Positions 45,174-53,997 of a DNA stretch of 64,000 bases are shown piece by piece; the stretch's first letter is position 1; the number at the start of each line of letters is the position of its first letter. The translations under genes were made by a program, and so were the position numbers. The DNA comes from Candidatus Fusicatenibacter intestinigallinarum (GTDB lineage Bacteria > Bacillota > Clostridia > Lachnospirales > Lachnospiraceae). Below the pieces are notes generated by a model. The model saw only the letters and a program-made list of their open reading frames with translations, did not search any database and was not told the DNA's origin. Location of the stretch: positions 1-64,000 of the forward strand of contig DWWU01000038.1 in the NCBI GenBank assembly GCA_019119555.1, in the 5' to 3' direction.

Positions 45174-45848
45174 ATGGATAACAGAAGTCAGGAAATGGCC
45201 GCGTGGGCGGAACAGCAGATGCACGAGGAGCAGAAAACCAAACTGGAGCGCTATCGTATCCTGGACCGGTACGCCAGGAAGGGGCAGATTCTCTTTACCG
45301 GTTCGTCGCTGATGGAGCAGTTTCCCATCAATGAGCTTCTTATGAGCAACGGGATGCCGCAGGTGATTTACAACCGTGGAATCGGAGGCTTTACGACGGA
45401 TGACATGCTGCAGCATATGGAGGAAATGGTTTTCGGTACGGAACCCTCCCGGATTTTTATTAACATCGGAACCAATGATATCAGCAAGCCGGAATACCGC
45501 CTGGAGACGCTGATGGCCAATTACCGGGAGATTCTGACGCGGGTCCGGGAGCGTCTGCCTCAGGCAGATATTTATATGATGGCCTACTATCCGGTCAATG
45601 AGACGGACAAGCTTCCGGATACACCCGCGGCCGCCGAAATGTTTGCCAACAGAAACAATGAAAATATCGATCTGGCAAATCAGGCGGCGGAAAGGCTTGC
45701 CGGAGAGATGGGATGCCACTTTATCAATGTGAATGACGGACTTACGGACGGGAATGGAAAGCTGAAAGAAGAATTTACGATTGAAGGGATTCATATGTAT
45801 GCAAATGCTTATCAGGTGATCTTAAATCATATGAAGCCTTATCTGTAA
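45174..45848 (+). CDS. SGNH/GDSL family esterase
   Basis: 224 residues, AGAAGGAGGA before ATG 45174. Block I is LFTGSSLMEQF with the nucleophilic Ser, block III INIGTNDIS, and block V the His of TIEGIHMYANAY (Glu-Gly where many have Asp-Gly). It lacks an export signal. At the end of the mannoside cluster it may remove acetyl groups from imported oligosaccharides; this is inference. Confidence 0.82.
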   Translation: MDNRSQEMAAWAEQQMHEEQKTKLERYRILDRYARKGQILFTGSSLMEQFPINELLMSNGMPQVIYNRGIGGFTTDDMLQHMEEMVFGTEPSRIFINIGTNDISKPEYRLETLMANYREILTRVRERLPQADIYMMAYYPVNETDKLPDTPAAAEMFANRNNENIDLANQAAERLAGEMGCHFINVNDGLTDGNGKLKEEFTIEGIHMYANAYQVILNHMKPYL

Positions 45849-45855
45849 GAAACGT

Positions 45856-45883
45856 GTAACCGTTCAGTCGGCTGAACGCTTGC
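45856..45883. repeat. 28-bp MITE-type palindrome (copy 13) with 8-bp duplication
   Basis: GTAACCGTTCAGTC followed by GGCTGAACGCTTGC. The flanks AGAAACGT and AGAGACGT agree at 7 of 8 positions. Confidence 0.82.
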
Positions 45884-45926
45884 AGAGACGTCAACGTAAA
45901 GCAATAGAAGCGGGAGAAAGGGTGTC

Positions 45927-46769
45927 ATGTTAGAAGTAGTATTCAGTGACAGTGTTGCAGGTGCGATGAGAATAGCGTTTGCGCATAAGAACTCTGTGGG
46001 CAGCGCTGCCGCTGCAAGTTTTATAAATATAATCAATCTTCCTCTGGCATTGTCTGTTGGAACTATCAACGAGGCTGGAATCGGGCCGGAGCGGGAGAAG
46101 GCAATCTCTTTGCTGATGGGAACTTTTCCCAGTATGGCATTCCAGGCTGTGAATGGGATTTTAAACACAGCTCACAAAAGCTATGATATGTTGGTGGAAC
46201 AGGTGCAAAAAGGTGAGCCGATTCGTGTATGGGTAAGTCGTGAGCCAGATACTGTGTGTGGCCTGTATTGGCTGATGGAGCAACTGCTGCCTCTTGGGCT
46301 GGAAAAGCTGGATGTTACTCTTGTGGAACTCCCGGAGTGGGAAAGAACACCGGACGGATGTATCGTCCGGCATACCGGCTGGGGAGAAATTGAACCATAT
46401 CGTTTTGGGAAAATGGCATTGCTGGGAAAGAAATTGCCCGCAGATTATCTCCTCAGTCTTGCAAACCATTGGAAAGAACTGCAGCAGGAAAATGCATCTC
46501 TTCGTGCTGTGTTAAATGGTAAACTGGTCAGTGTCCCTGATTCTCTGTATGATATATTTATTCTGCGTGAGTTGGAAAAACAAGAAGATGAATTTAATGA
46601 GGCACAGCTTGTCGGACAGGTATTGGGAAAATATCAACTTGGAATCGGTGATGGCTGGATTGCTCTGCGTCTTGAGCAATTTATCAGAGACGGGTTACTG
46701 ATCCCTGTCACAGCACCAGAACCAGACGCTCCTGTTTACCACCGAATCTTGAAAAAAATAAAGAAATAG
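45927..46769 (+). CDS. DUF1835/DUF3658 family protein
   Basis: 280 residues, GGGAGAAAGGG before ATG 45927. The first half (MLEVVFSDSVAGAMRIA, then VWVSREPDTVCGLYWLMEQL) matches DUF1835. The second half (LPADYLLSLANHWKELQQENASLRAV and onward) matches the associated DUF3658. No signal peptide. These proteins are uncharacterised; DUF1835 resembles nucleotide-binding folds. It is somewhat AT-richer than neighbours and unlinked to any operon here. Confidence 0.8.
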   Translation: MLEVVFSDSVAGAMRIAFAHKNSVGSAAAASFINIINLPLALSVGTINEAGIGPEREKAISLLMGTFPSMAFQAVNGILNTAHKSYDMLVEQVQKGEPIRVWVSREPDTVCGLYWLMEQLLPLGLEKLDVTLVELPEWERTPDGCIVRHTGWGEIEPYRFGKMALLGKKLPADYLLSLANHWKELQQENASLRAVLNGKLVSVPDSLYDIFILRELEKQEDEFNEAQLVGQVLGKYQLGIGDGWIALRLEQFIRDGLLIPVTAPEPDAPVYHRILKKIKK

Positions 46770-46831
46770 ACATCTTCCATTCTGCGCATTGTTTCGGTTA
46801 GCGCTGACCGTGCGGCCTCAGGCAGAAAGTC

Positions 46832-46893
46832 AAAAACCCCGCAGCAGGCTACGGGGCATCAAACTTGTAGCGCAGCAGAGCTGCGGGGCTTTT
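46832..46893. terminator. Bidirectional terminator
   Basis: AAAAACCCCGCAGC pairs with GCTGCGGGGCTTTT over a 34-base loop with inner pairing. It can end the DUF1835 transcript on the + strand and back up the tRNA-Thr terminator on the - strand. Confidence 0.75.
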
Positions 46894-46954
46894 GACCCTC
46901 GTGGCAGTTGCCAAATGGCATGCAGGCATGGCCGCCTGGCTCGTTGCTCGCGGG

Positions 46955-46987
46955 AATAAAAAAGGAATCTCTGATCAGAGATTCCTT
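46955..46987 (-). terminator. Terminator of tRNA-Thr
   Basis: On the minus strand AAGGAATCTCTGA pairs perfectly with TCAGAGATTCCTT and runs into TTTTTTATT. It begins 4 bases after the tRNA. Confidence 0.9.
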
Positions 46988-46990
46988 CAA

Positions 46991-47063
46991 AGCTGCCTAG
47001 CGGATTTGAACCGCCGACCTCCGCCTTACCAAGGCGACGCTCTACCAACTGAGCCAAGGCAGC
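46991..47063 (-). tRNA. tRNA-Thr (GGT anticodon)
   Basis: On the minus strand: acceptor GCTGCCT/AGGCAGC, D stem GCTC/GAGC, anticodon loop TTGGTAA with anticodon GGT, T arm GGCGG-TTCAAAT-CCGCT, discriminator T. 73 bases, CCA not encoded. Confidence 0.96.
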
Positions 47064-47100
47064 ATCTGTATTGAGTTTTATCGGCTCGCTACAAGAAAAG

Positions 47101-47129
47101 AGTTTACCAGAGAAACTCTGAATTGTCAA
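47101..47129 (-). promoter_or_regulatory. Promoter of tRNA-Thr
   Basis: On the minus strand TTGACA and TAAACT are exactly 17 bases apart, about 30 bases before the tRNA. Confidence 0.8.
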
Positions 47130-47225
47130 CAATTTTTTCAACAATTTTTTCGGGAAAATTGCTTGGCGGTGAACAGACGTCCCGAAGCCTGTATTGATAT
47201 CCGGGAACTGCCCGTGGTATCGCGC

Positions 47226-47257
47226 AGATCGGACAGGGAAGGACGGTTCCCTGTCCG
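47226..47257. repeat. Perfect 13-bp inverted repeat after the ABC exporter operon
   Basis: ATCGGACAGGGAA pairs with TTCCCTGTCCGAT around GGACGG. No T tract on the minus strand, so it may be a weak terminator or a transcript-stabilising hairpin. Its core resembles the repeat at 918-950. Confidence 0.6.
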
Positions 47258-47301
47258 ATGGTGAAAGTTGTTTTCCCGACAGGCCCGGTAAGTCTTTTTC
47301 G

Positions 47302-47329
47302 GCAGCCGTTCAGCCGGCGGAGCTGTCAG
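47302..47329. repeat. 28-bp MITE-type palindrome (copy 14) inside an ABC gene end
   Basis: GCAGCCGTTCAGCC followed by GGCGGAGCTGTCAG. It supplies the last codons (SSAG) and the TGA stop of the ABC gene on the minus strand. Flanks do not match. Confidence 0.7.
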
Positions 47330-49115
47330 GATTCTGAAGAAAGCTGTACTGTGACATATAAAGGTCGTAATAAGCGCCTTTCAGGCGCAGCAGTTCCTGG
47401 TGATTTCCACGCTCCTGAATGTTTCCCTTGTCCACATACAGAATGGTATCACAGTTCTTAATGGTGGACAGCCGGTGGGCAATGATAAAGGAGGTGCGTC
47501 CTTTCAGCAGTTCGTTCAGGCCTTTCTGCAGTGCAATCTCCGTCTCGGTGTCAATGCTGGACGTGGCTTCGTCGAGGATCAGAATCTTCGGATCTGCCAG
47601 AAGCGCCCGGGCAAAGGAAATCAGCTGACGCTGTCCCGCGGAAAGGCGGCTGCCCCGTTCGTTGACCTGTGTCTGATAGCCGTCCTCCATCTGCATGATA
47701 AAGTCGTGGGCGCAGACCGTCTTTGCGGCCCGGATTACATCCTCGTCGGAAGCCGTCTTGTTTCCGTAGCGGATGTTGTCCATGATTGTTCCGGAAAAGA
47801 TGAAGCTGTCCTGCATCATGACGCCCATCTGTGACCGCAGAGAATGAAGGGTTACCTTTGAGATGTCGATATCGTCCACCTGCACGGTGCCGCTGTCCAC
47901 GTTGTAAAAACGGCTCAGCAGATTGACAATGGTTGTCTTTCCGGCGCCTGTCGGTCCGACGATCGCGAAAGATTCCCCGGGACGGGCGGTGAAGCTGACG
48001 TCGTTCAGGATCTTTACTCCATCCTCATAGCTGAAATTTACGTGATCGAAGGTCACTTTTCCGGTAATCGGAGGCATATCGACAGCGTCGGGAGCGTCTT
48101 TGACGGCAACTGGCTCGTCAATGGTCTCAAAGATGCGCTCCAGATAGGAGATCGCTGTCAGCAGTGAGTTGTAAAAGTTCGCCAGTGTGGTGATCGGCGA
48201 CCAGAAGCGGCTGATATAGCTGGTGAAAGCCACCAGAACGCCGACGGAGGCGCCTGCCACATCATGGCTGACCCACTGGACGATCACAAGGTAGAGAAAA
48301 GCGGTTGTGACGACGGAGATCATATCCACCGTCGGTCCCATCATGAAATTGAACCGCACTGCTTTCATCCAGGAGGTCCGGTAGCTGTCGCTTAAGCTGT
48401 TGAAAATCTCCCGGTTTTTCTCTTCCCGGACGAAAGACTGGGTCACCCGCACGCCGTTGATGCTCTCGGCAATGTAAGCGTTCAGGTTCGACTGCTTATT
48501 GCTCTGGATCTGCCAGGCCAGGTGCTGCCGCCGCTTGATCAGAGCCGCAAACAGCGCCAGCACCGGAAGCCCGCACATACACATCAGTGTCAGCTTCCAG
48601 TTGATGGAAAGCATGAATCCGATGATAAAGATCAGACTGCACAGATCCGTGATTGTGTTGATCAGGCCGTTGGACAGGAGATCGCTCAGGTTATTCACGT
48701 AATTGACCACGCGAACCTGAATCTTTCCGTGAGGCCTGTTGTCATAGTAGGAGAACGGAAGCTCCTGCAGATGTGCAAACAGATCCGTCCGAAGCTGATG
48801 AATCACACTCTGTCCCACCTGATTTGTGATCTGAATCTTTGTTTTCAATGTAATCACGGAGTACAGAATCACCGCGAGAGACAGGATGCTGTAGCGGATG
48901 ATCCCGTTCAGATCCCGGTTGGGAATACACTGATCGATCACTCTCATGAAAAAAATCGGAATCAGCATGGTCAGAGCGCTGGAGGAGAGCATCAGCGCTG
49001 CCGCCAGAAGCATTTTCTTTTTATAGGGTATCACATATTTTCCGAGACGGAGCAGCTGGTGGACGTCAAACCGCTCCTCAATGATTTCATCTACATCATA
49101 TTTATTTCTGGCCAT
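47310..49115 (-). CDS. Heterodimeric ABC exporter subunit with intact ATP site
   Basis: 601 residues from ATG 49115, inside the end of the upstream partner gene (14-base overlap). A six-helix membrane domain (about 30-320) precedes an ATPase with Walker A GPTGAGKTT, signature LSAGQ (Ala for Gly), Walker B LILDEATSSID and switch His in IIAHRLST. It carries the hydrolytic residues for the canonical site. The last residues SSAG and the stop come from a MITE palindrome, so the C terminus was probably altered by its insertion. Confidence 0.9.
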   Translation of the reverse strand: MARNKYDVDEIIEERFDVHQLLRLGKYVIPYKKKMLLAAALMLSSSALTMLIPIFFMRVIDQCIPNRDLNGIIRYSILSLAVILYSVITLKTKIQITNQVGQSVIHQLRTDLFAHLQELPFSYYDNRPHGKIQVRVVNYVNNLSDLLSNGLINTITDLCSLIFIIGFMLSINWKLTLMCMCGLPVLALFAALIKRRQHLAWQIQSNKQSNLNAYIAESINGVRVTQSFVREEKNREIFNSLSDSYRTSWMKAVRFNFMMGPTVDMISVVTTAFLYLVIVQWVSHDVAGASVGVLVAFTSYISRFWSPITTLANFYNSLLTAISYLERIFETIDEPVAVKDAPDAVDMPPITGKVTFDHVNFSYEDGVKILNDVSFTARPGESFAIVGPTGAGKTTIVNLLSRFYNVDSGTVQVDDIDISKVTLHSLRSQMGVMMQDSFIFSGTIMDNIRYGNKTASDEDVIRAAKTVCAHDFIMQMEDGYQTQVNERGSRLSAGQRQLISFARALLADPKILILDEATSSIDTETEIALQKGLNELLKGRTSFIIAHRLSTIKNCDTILYVDKGNIQERGNHQELLRLKGAYYDLYMSQYSFLQNPDSSAG

Positions 49116-50844
49116 CGGTCATTGCCTCCTTTCCGTACTGATGTTCAAAGACCTGGGCGTAATAGCCGCCGTTTTTCAGCAGCTCGTCGTGGGTGCCCCG
49201 TTCGCTGATGGTTCCGTTTTCAAGAACGAGGATCTGATCGGCATCCTTGATGGAAGAGATCCGGTAAGCGATGATAAAGACCGTGTGGTTTTCACCGAGG
49301 GCTTTCAGCTGCTGCTGGATATAGGTTTCCGTCTCCATATCCACGGCGGATGTGGTGTCGTCAAGGATCAGGATTGCCGGGTCTTTGACGAGCGCCCTTG
49401 CCAGGGAGATTCTCTGCTTCTGTCCGCCGGACAGGCCGACGCCGCGTTCTCCGACGATGGTATCATATCCATCCGGAATCTCCCGTATAAAGTTGTCGGC
49501 GTCTGCCATGACGGCAGCTTTCTGCACGGTTTCAAAGGGACAGTCCGGTCTTCCGTAGGCGATATTGCCTTCGATGGTATCGGAAAACAGGAAGACATCC
49601 TGCATTGCCATGCCGATATGATCGCGGAGATTCTGCAGATCGAGTCGCCGGACATCCTCTCCGTCGATGAATATCGCCCCGCCGGACACATCGTAAAACC
49701 GGCACAGCAGATTCATCAGCGTGGATTTTCCCGCTCCTGTCGGACCGAGAATCCCCACGGTCTGCCCGGGCTTTACATGGAAGCTGATATCTTTGAGAAT
49801 CTCCTCGCCGTCTGTCTGATAGGAGACGTTGCAGAACTCCACTTCCCCGCGATAAGATTCTTTTTCTTTGCATTTCCGGTGATTCTGGATCCGCGGTTCC
49901 ACAGAAAAGGTACTGTAGATTTTTTCCACGGAAGTGATAAAACGCTGGATATCATTGATGTACCAACCTGCCATGCGCAGCGGCATATTCAGCATCCACA
50001 GATAACCGTTGACTGTCACCATGTTTCCCACGGTGATCGTGCCCTGCAGAGCCAGAATGCCGCCGTACAGCATCAGAACGACTGTCAGGATATTGGAGAA
50101 CAGTTCGAACACAGGGATATATTTTGTCCAGATTCCGGCACAGGCCAGCTCGGCGTCCCGGTAGGCGTCATTCTCTTTTTCAAATTTCTCCATCTCAAAG
50201 TCTTCCTTGGCAAAGGCCTTCACGACGCGGTTGCCGCTGATATTCTCCTGCACAAAGGTGTTCAGAGCGGAAAACTGCCGGCGGATTCTGTGAAACGCAG
50301 GTTTGACCGCCCGCATCTGAAGAAACGTCGTCAGAGCTGTAAACGGAAGAATACACAGCATGCTCACCGCCAGCCGTCCGTTTACGGTAAAAATCATGAT
50401 CAGCGCGAAGACAAAATACAGTACGCTTTCGTAGATCGTATAAATCGTTGAGGCGGTGAAATTCCGGATCGCATCCATGTCGCCGGTCTGCCGGGACATC
50501 AGATCGCCGGTCCGGTTCCGGTTGAAGAAATCAAAGTCTTCCGCCAGAAGTTTCTGATAGACGGCGTCTCTCATCTTGTACAGGATTCCCTGAGAACAGG
50601 TCTCGAAGTTATACGGGACGCAGAAGCGCAGGATGCTTCTGCAGACGGTTGCTCCCAGCAGAATTGTCAGAAGCTCCGCCAGCGCATTGTAATTGCCTCC
50701 CTGGATCACATGGTCAACAATCAGGCCGGAAATCCGCGGGCTGATGATCGCCAGCGCGGCCATCACTGTCACCAGAAGAAATCCCAGGATAATTCTCGGC
50801 CGGTATTCTTTCAGGAATGAATAGAACCACTTCATAGGTGTCAT
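49102..50844 (-). CDS. Heterodimeric ABC exporter subunit with degenerate ATP site
   Basis: 580 residues, GGAGGG 10 bases before ATG 50844. Six-helix membrane domain plus ATPase: Walker A GPTGAGKST, signature LSGGQ, but Walker B ends LDDTTSAVD (Asp for the catalytic Glu) and the switch His is Tyr (IIAYRISS). It is the asymmetric partner of the next gene. The pair is transcribed away from the AraC gene at 51339, its probable regulator by position. Confidence 0.9.
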   Translation of the reverse strand: MTPMKWFYSFLKEYRPRIILGFLLVTVMAALAIISPRISGLIVDHVIQGGNYNALAELLTILLGATVCRSILRFCVPYNFETCSQGILYKMRDAVYQKLLAEDFDFFNRNRTGDLMSRQTGDMDAIRNFTASTIYTIYESVLYFVFALIMIFTVNGRLAVSMLCILPFTALTTFLQMRAVKPAFHRIRRQFSALNTFVQENISGNRVVKAFAKEDFEMEKFEKENDAYRDAELACAGIWTKYIPVFELFSNILTVVLMLYGGILALQGTITVGNMVTVNGYLWMLNMPLRMAGWYINDIQRFITSVEKIYSTFSVEPRIQNHRKCKEKESYRGEVEFCNVSYQTDGEEILKDISFHVKPGQTVGILGPTGAGKSTLMNLLCRFYDVSGGAIFIDGEDVRRLDLQNLRDHIGMAMQDVFLFSDTIEGNIAYGRPDCPFETVQKAAVMADADNFIREIPDGYDTIVGERGVGLSGGQKQRISLARALVKDPAILILDDTTSAVDMETETYIQQQLKALGENHTVFIIAYRISSIKDADQILVLENGTISERGTHDELLKNGGYYAQVFEHQYGKEAMTDGQK

Positions 50845-50895
50845 AAGTGAAAACCCTCCTCTGTCATATTGCTTTTCTGTCTGTGTATGGATTTT

Positions 50896-50920
50896 GTTGC
50901 AGTTCAGTCAGATCTGTGCA
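50896..50920. repeat. MITE half-element (copy 15)
   Basis: GTTGCAGTTCAGTCA followed by GATCTGTGCA matches only the first 25 bases of the long element. The rest is absent. Confidence 0.6.
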
Positions 50921-51034
50921 TTTCTGATTTACCCTTATAATAAAAAATCCTGTCAAAAAAGAAATGTATTTTCTTGTTCTCTTTTTGTATTATTTTGTAG
51001 GCAGGAAATAAAGACGTAGCCCGGAGGAAATTCT

Positions 51035-51062
51035 GTAACAGTTCAGCCAGCTGAACGGTTAC
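51035..51062. repeat. 28-bp MITE-type palindrome (copy 16) with 8-bp duplication
   Basis: GTAACAGTTCAGCC followed by AGCTGAACGGTTAC. The flanks GAAATTCT and GAAATTTT agree at 7 of 8 positions. Confidence 0.85.
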
Positions 51063-51138
51063 GAAATTTTCAAAAACTGATTGCATTGTGATAGAGGCTG
51101 ATTTACAATAGAAAACGAATCCAAAAAGTAAAAATCCG

Positions 51139-51271
51139 GTTACAGTTCAGCCAGGTCTGTGCATTCACTGCACAGACCGTATGAAAACGCAGAGCCTGCG
51201 GGCATCCGGCCCATCGCGAAGCGATTTTCAATGGCCGGATGCCGTAGCAGTTCAGCTGACTGAACTGTTAC
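51139..51271 (+). mobile_element. 133-bp MITE, full-length copy with intact 8-bp target duplication (copy 17)
   Basis: Reference copy of the family. The left end GTTACAGTTCA and right end TGAACTGTTAC are inverted repeats (10 of 11). Inside are a hairpin GGTCTGTGC/GCACAGACC, a second hairpin GGCATCCGGCC/GGCCGGATGCC, and at the right a 28-bp palindrome (51244-51271) of the kind found alone elsewhere. AAAATCCG stands immediately on both sides (51131-51138 and 51272-51279), a perfect 8-bp duplication. It has no coding capacity. GTAA/GTTA ends and 8-bp duplications resemble IS66-family transposons, which may supply the transposase. It ends 67 bases before the AraC start. Confidence 0.9.
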
Positions 51272-51338
51272 AAAATCCGCGGATCCCCGGTCGTTCGAGT
51301 GATCCGAAAAAGGCTTTTGCGGGAGGTGGCTTTCTTTT

Positions 51339-52190
51339 ATGTGTCATCAGCAATATGATATTACTTTCGAGGATCTGAATCCTACTTTTTTGTTTTCTGT
51401 GCAGATGGTCCGCCATGCGACGGAACAGCCCCACAGTCATGATTTTATTGAGATTGCGATGATTCTGGACGGTGAAGGCGAGTTTTTCGTGGAAGGCGAG
51501 GTTTTTCCGGTGCGCAAGGGAGATTTGGTTCTGCTGAATCCGGGTATGACGCATCAGAGTCGCCGCGTGGACGGTAAGGAACCGGCTACGGAATTTTATG
51601 CGGCTTTCACGAATATCCATTTCAGGAATATGGAATATAATCAGATCCGTTTTCCGAAAGGAACCTTCCGTCTTCACCCCAGGGAGAAGACGTTTCTCCA
51701 TCTGACCAGATTGGCGGAATCCATGGTTATGGAATCCTGCAGCGCACAGCCGGGACGGTATTTTATGCTGAAAGCGTATCTGACGCAGATGATTCTGCTT
51801 CTCTACCGGGAGCAGACGGAAGAACGGAAGCCCAAGGCGCAGGGGTATATTTTTGAATCCGCGAATAAAAAATATGTGGTGGAGCAGATCGTGGATTATA
51901 TGGACCACCATTACAGTGAGAAGATTTCTCTGGATCAGATTGCCCAGAATATGTACCTGAGTCCATTTTACATCTCAAGGATATTCAAGAATGAGGTCGG
52001 CGATACGCCGATCAATTATCTGATCAGTCTCCGGATGGAAAAGGCCAGGGATCTTCTGCTGGAAAAAAAGGACTGCAGTATTCAGGAGATTGCTCAGTGT
52101 GTGGGATACGACGATGCGTATCATTTCAGCAAACTGTTTAAAAAGCATTATGGGAATTCGCCGTCCAAGTATCGGGCGAAAAAATCATGA
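51339..52190 (+). CDS. AraC family regulator with cupin sensor
   Basis: 283 residues, GGGAGGTGG before ATG 51339. An N-terminal cupin-like domain (HSHDFIEIAMILDGEGEFFVEGE, about 30-110) is followed by a two-HTH AraC domain (ISLDQIAQNMYLSPFYISRIFKNEVG and IQEIAQCVGYDDAYHFSKLFKKHYG). The ligand is unknown; such cupin regulators often sense sugars. It is divergent from the ABC exporter pair. A young MITE lies in its 5' region and may have changed its expression. Confidence 0.88.
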   Translation: MCHQQYDITFEDLNPTFLFSVQMVRHATEQPHSHDFIEIAMILDGEGEFFVEGEVFPVRKGDLVLLNPGMTHQSRRVDGKEPATEFYAAFTNIHFRNMEYNQIRFPKGTFRLHPREKTFLHLTRLAESMVMESCSAQPGRYFMLKAYLTQMILLLYREQTEERKPKAQGYIFESANKKYVVEQIVDYMDHHYSEKISLDQIAQNMYLSPFYISRIFKNEVGDTPINYLISLRMEKARDLLLEKKDCSIQEIAQCVGYDDAYHFSKLFKKHYGNSPSKYRAKKS

Positions 52191-52304
52191 AAATCCTTTG
52201 AAAACGGCTTTTTTTGTGATATAGTGGAATATTATAAGCAGCGGCAGCAGAAGTTCGGACGGCTGGATCGCTGCCGGCGACAGATTCGAGGAGGAGCTAT
52301 TATT

Positions 52305-53981
52305 ATGGAAGAAAAAGAAGTGGTATCGAAAAATTTTATTGAACTGGCCATTGAGAAAGACCTGGCGGAAGGTGTTTACGATCATGTCTGCACCCGTTTC
52401 CCGCCGGAGCCGAACGGTTATCTGCATATCGGACATGCCAAGGCTATTCTGCTGAGCTATGGAATGGCGAAGAAATACAACGGTGAGTTTCATCTTCGAT
52501 TTGACGATACAAATCCTACAAAGGAAAAGACAGAGTTTGTGGAGTCGATCAAGGAAGATATCCGCTGGCTGGGCGCCGACTGGAAGGATCACCTGTACTT
52601 TGCGTCGAATTATTTTGAGGAGATGTATGAGGCTGCAGTCAAGCTGATCAAAAAAGGGAAGGCCTATGTCTGCGACCTGAGCGCGGAGGAAATCCGTGAA
52701 TACCGCGGGACTCTGACGGAACCAGGAAAGAACAGCCCTTACCGTAACCGCAGCGTAGAGGAAAACCTGGAACTGTTCGAGCAGATGCGCGCAGGAAAAT
52801 TCGAGGATGGCAGCCGTGTGCTCCGCGCAAAAATAGATATGGCGTCCCCGAATATCAATATGAGAGATCCGATTCTTTACCGGGTGGCTCACGTTCCGCA
52901 TCACAATACAGGAGATAAATGGTGCATCTACCCGATGTACGACTTTGCCCATCCCATCGAGGATGCGATTGAGGGAATTACCCATTCCCTGTGTACGCTG
53001 GAGTTTGAGGATCACCGTCCGCTGTACGACTGGGTGGTGAGAGAAGTCGGATATGAAAATCCGCCGCGCCAGATTGAGTTCGCAAAAATGTATCTGACCA
53101 ATGTGGTGACGGGAAAACGTTATATCAAGAAGCTGGTGGAGGACAAGGTGGTAGATGGATGGGATGATCCCAGAATCGCGTCCATCGCCGGACTGCGCCG
53201 CCGCGGCTTTACTCCGGAATCCATCCAGATGCTGATTGATCTGTGCGGAATTTCCAAGGCGAACAGCTCTGTGGATTATGCGATGCTTGAGTACTGTATC
53301 CGTGAAGATCTGAAAATGAAGAGCCCACGTATGATGGCAATTCTGGATCCGGTGAAGCTGGTGATCGACAACTATCCGGAAGATCAGACGGAGATGCTGG
53401 AGGTACCGAACAACCTGGAAAATGAAGCCCTCGGAAGCCGTCAGGTTCCCTTTGGACGGGAGCTGTATATTGAGCGGGAAGACTTTATGGAAATTCCGCC
53501 GAGAAAGTACTTCCGTATGTTCCCGGGCAATGAAGTGCGCCTGATGAACGCATATTTTGTCACCTGTACCGGTTGTGAGAAAGATGAAGACGGAAACATC
53601 ACGGTGATTCATGCGACCTATGATCCGGAAACCAAAGGCGGAAATGCGCCGGACGGAAGAAAGGTCAAGGGAACGATCCACTGGGTGGCGGCGAAGACGG
53701 CTGTGAAAGCGGAATGCCGTCTTTATGAAAATCTGATTGATGAGGAAAAAGGCGTGTACAATGAAGACGGTTCCCTGAACCTGAATCCGAATTCCCTGAC
53801 CGTCAGAAAGGAATGCTGCCTGGAGCCGGCGTTTGCAGGGGCGAAGCCGTATGACCGCTTCCAGTTTGTGCGCAACGGTTATTATTGTGTGGATGCGAAG
53901 GATTCCCGCGAGGATGCGCTGGTATTTAACCGCATTGTATCGCTGAAGAGTTCTTTCCGGCTTCCGAAACAGAATCAGTAA
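52305..53981 (+). CDS. glnS: Glutamine-tRNA ligase
   Basis: 558 residues, CGAGGAGGAG before ATG 52305. The glutaminyl-specific class I signature [17 protein letters not shown] is present, with FDDTNP, and the KMSKS loop as [12 protein letters not shown]. The following [19 protein letters not shown] and a C-terminal two-beta-barrel anticodon domain distinguish it from GluRS. It charges tRNA-Gln directly. Many Firmicutes lack GlnRS and use Glu-tRNA amidation, so this gene was probably gained by the lineage. It is 16 bases before the MocR-like gene. Confidence 0.92.
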   Translation: MEEKEVVSKNFIELAIEKDLAEGVYDHVCTRFPPEPNGYLHIGHAKAILLSYGMAKKYNGEFHLRFDDTNPTKEKTEFVESIKEDIRWLGADWKDHLYFASNYFEEMYEAAVKLIKKGKAYVCDLSAEEIREYRGTLTEPGKNSPYRNRSVEENLELFEQMRAGKFEDGSRVLRAKIDMASPNINMRDPILYRVAHVPHHNTGDKWCIYPMYDFAHPIEDAIEGITHSLCTLEFEDHRPLYDWVVREVGYENPPRQIEFAKMYLTNVVTGKRYIKKLVEDKVVDGWDDPRIASIAGLRRRGFTPESIQMLIDLCGISKANSSVDYAMLEYCIREDLKMKSPRMMAILDPVKLVIDNYPEDQTEMLEVPNNLENEALGSRQVPFGRELYIEREDFMEIPPRKYFRMFPGNEVRLMNAYFVTCTGCEKDEDGNITVIHATYDPETKGGNAPDGRKVKGTIHWVAAKTAVKAECRLYENLIDEEKGVYNEDGSLNLNPNSLTVRKECCLEPAFAGAKPYDRFQFVRNGYYCVDAKDSREDALVFNRIVSLKSSFRLPKQNQ

Positions 53982-53997
53982 CAAGGAATGAAAGACC

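Larger units (their letters stand above)
50845..51338. other. Divergent intergenic region crowded with MITE copies
   Basis: This 494-base gap between the ABC exporter operon (-) and the AraC gene (+) holds a half-element (50896-50920), a 28-bp copy (51035-51062) and a full 133-bp copy (51139-51271), plus an AT-rich part (50935-51000) likely to hold the exporter promoter. About a third of the gap is mobile-element sequence. I see no open frame worth calling. Confidence 0.7.

Noticed and set aside
49081-50451. Plus-strand open frame of 456 codons over the ABC exporter genes
   Set aside because: It lies wholly opposite intact ABC transporter motifs and has no ribosome site.
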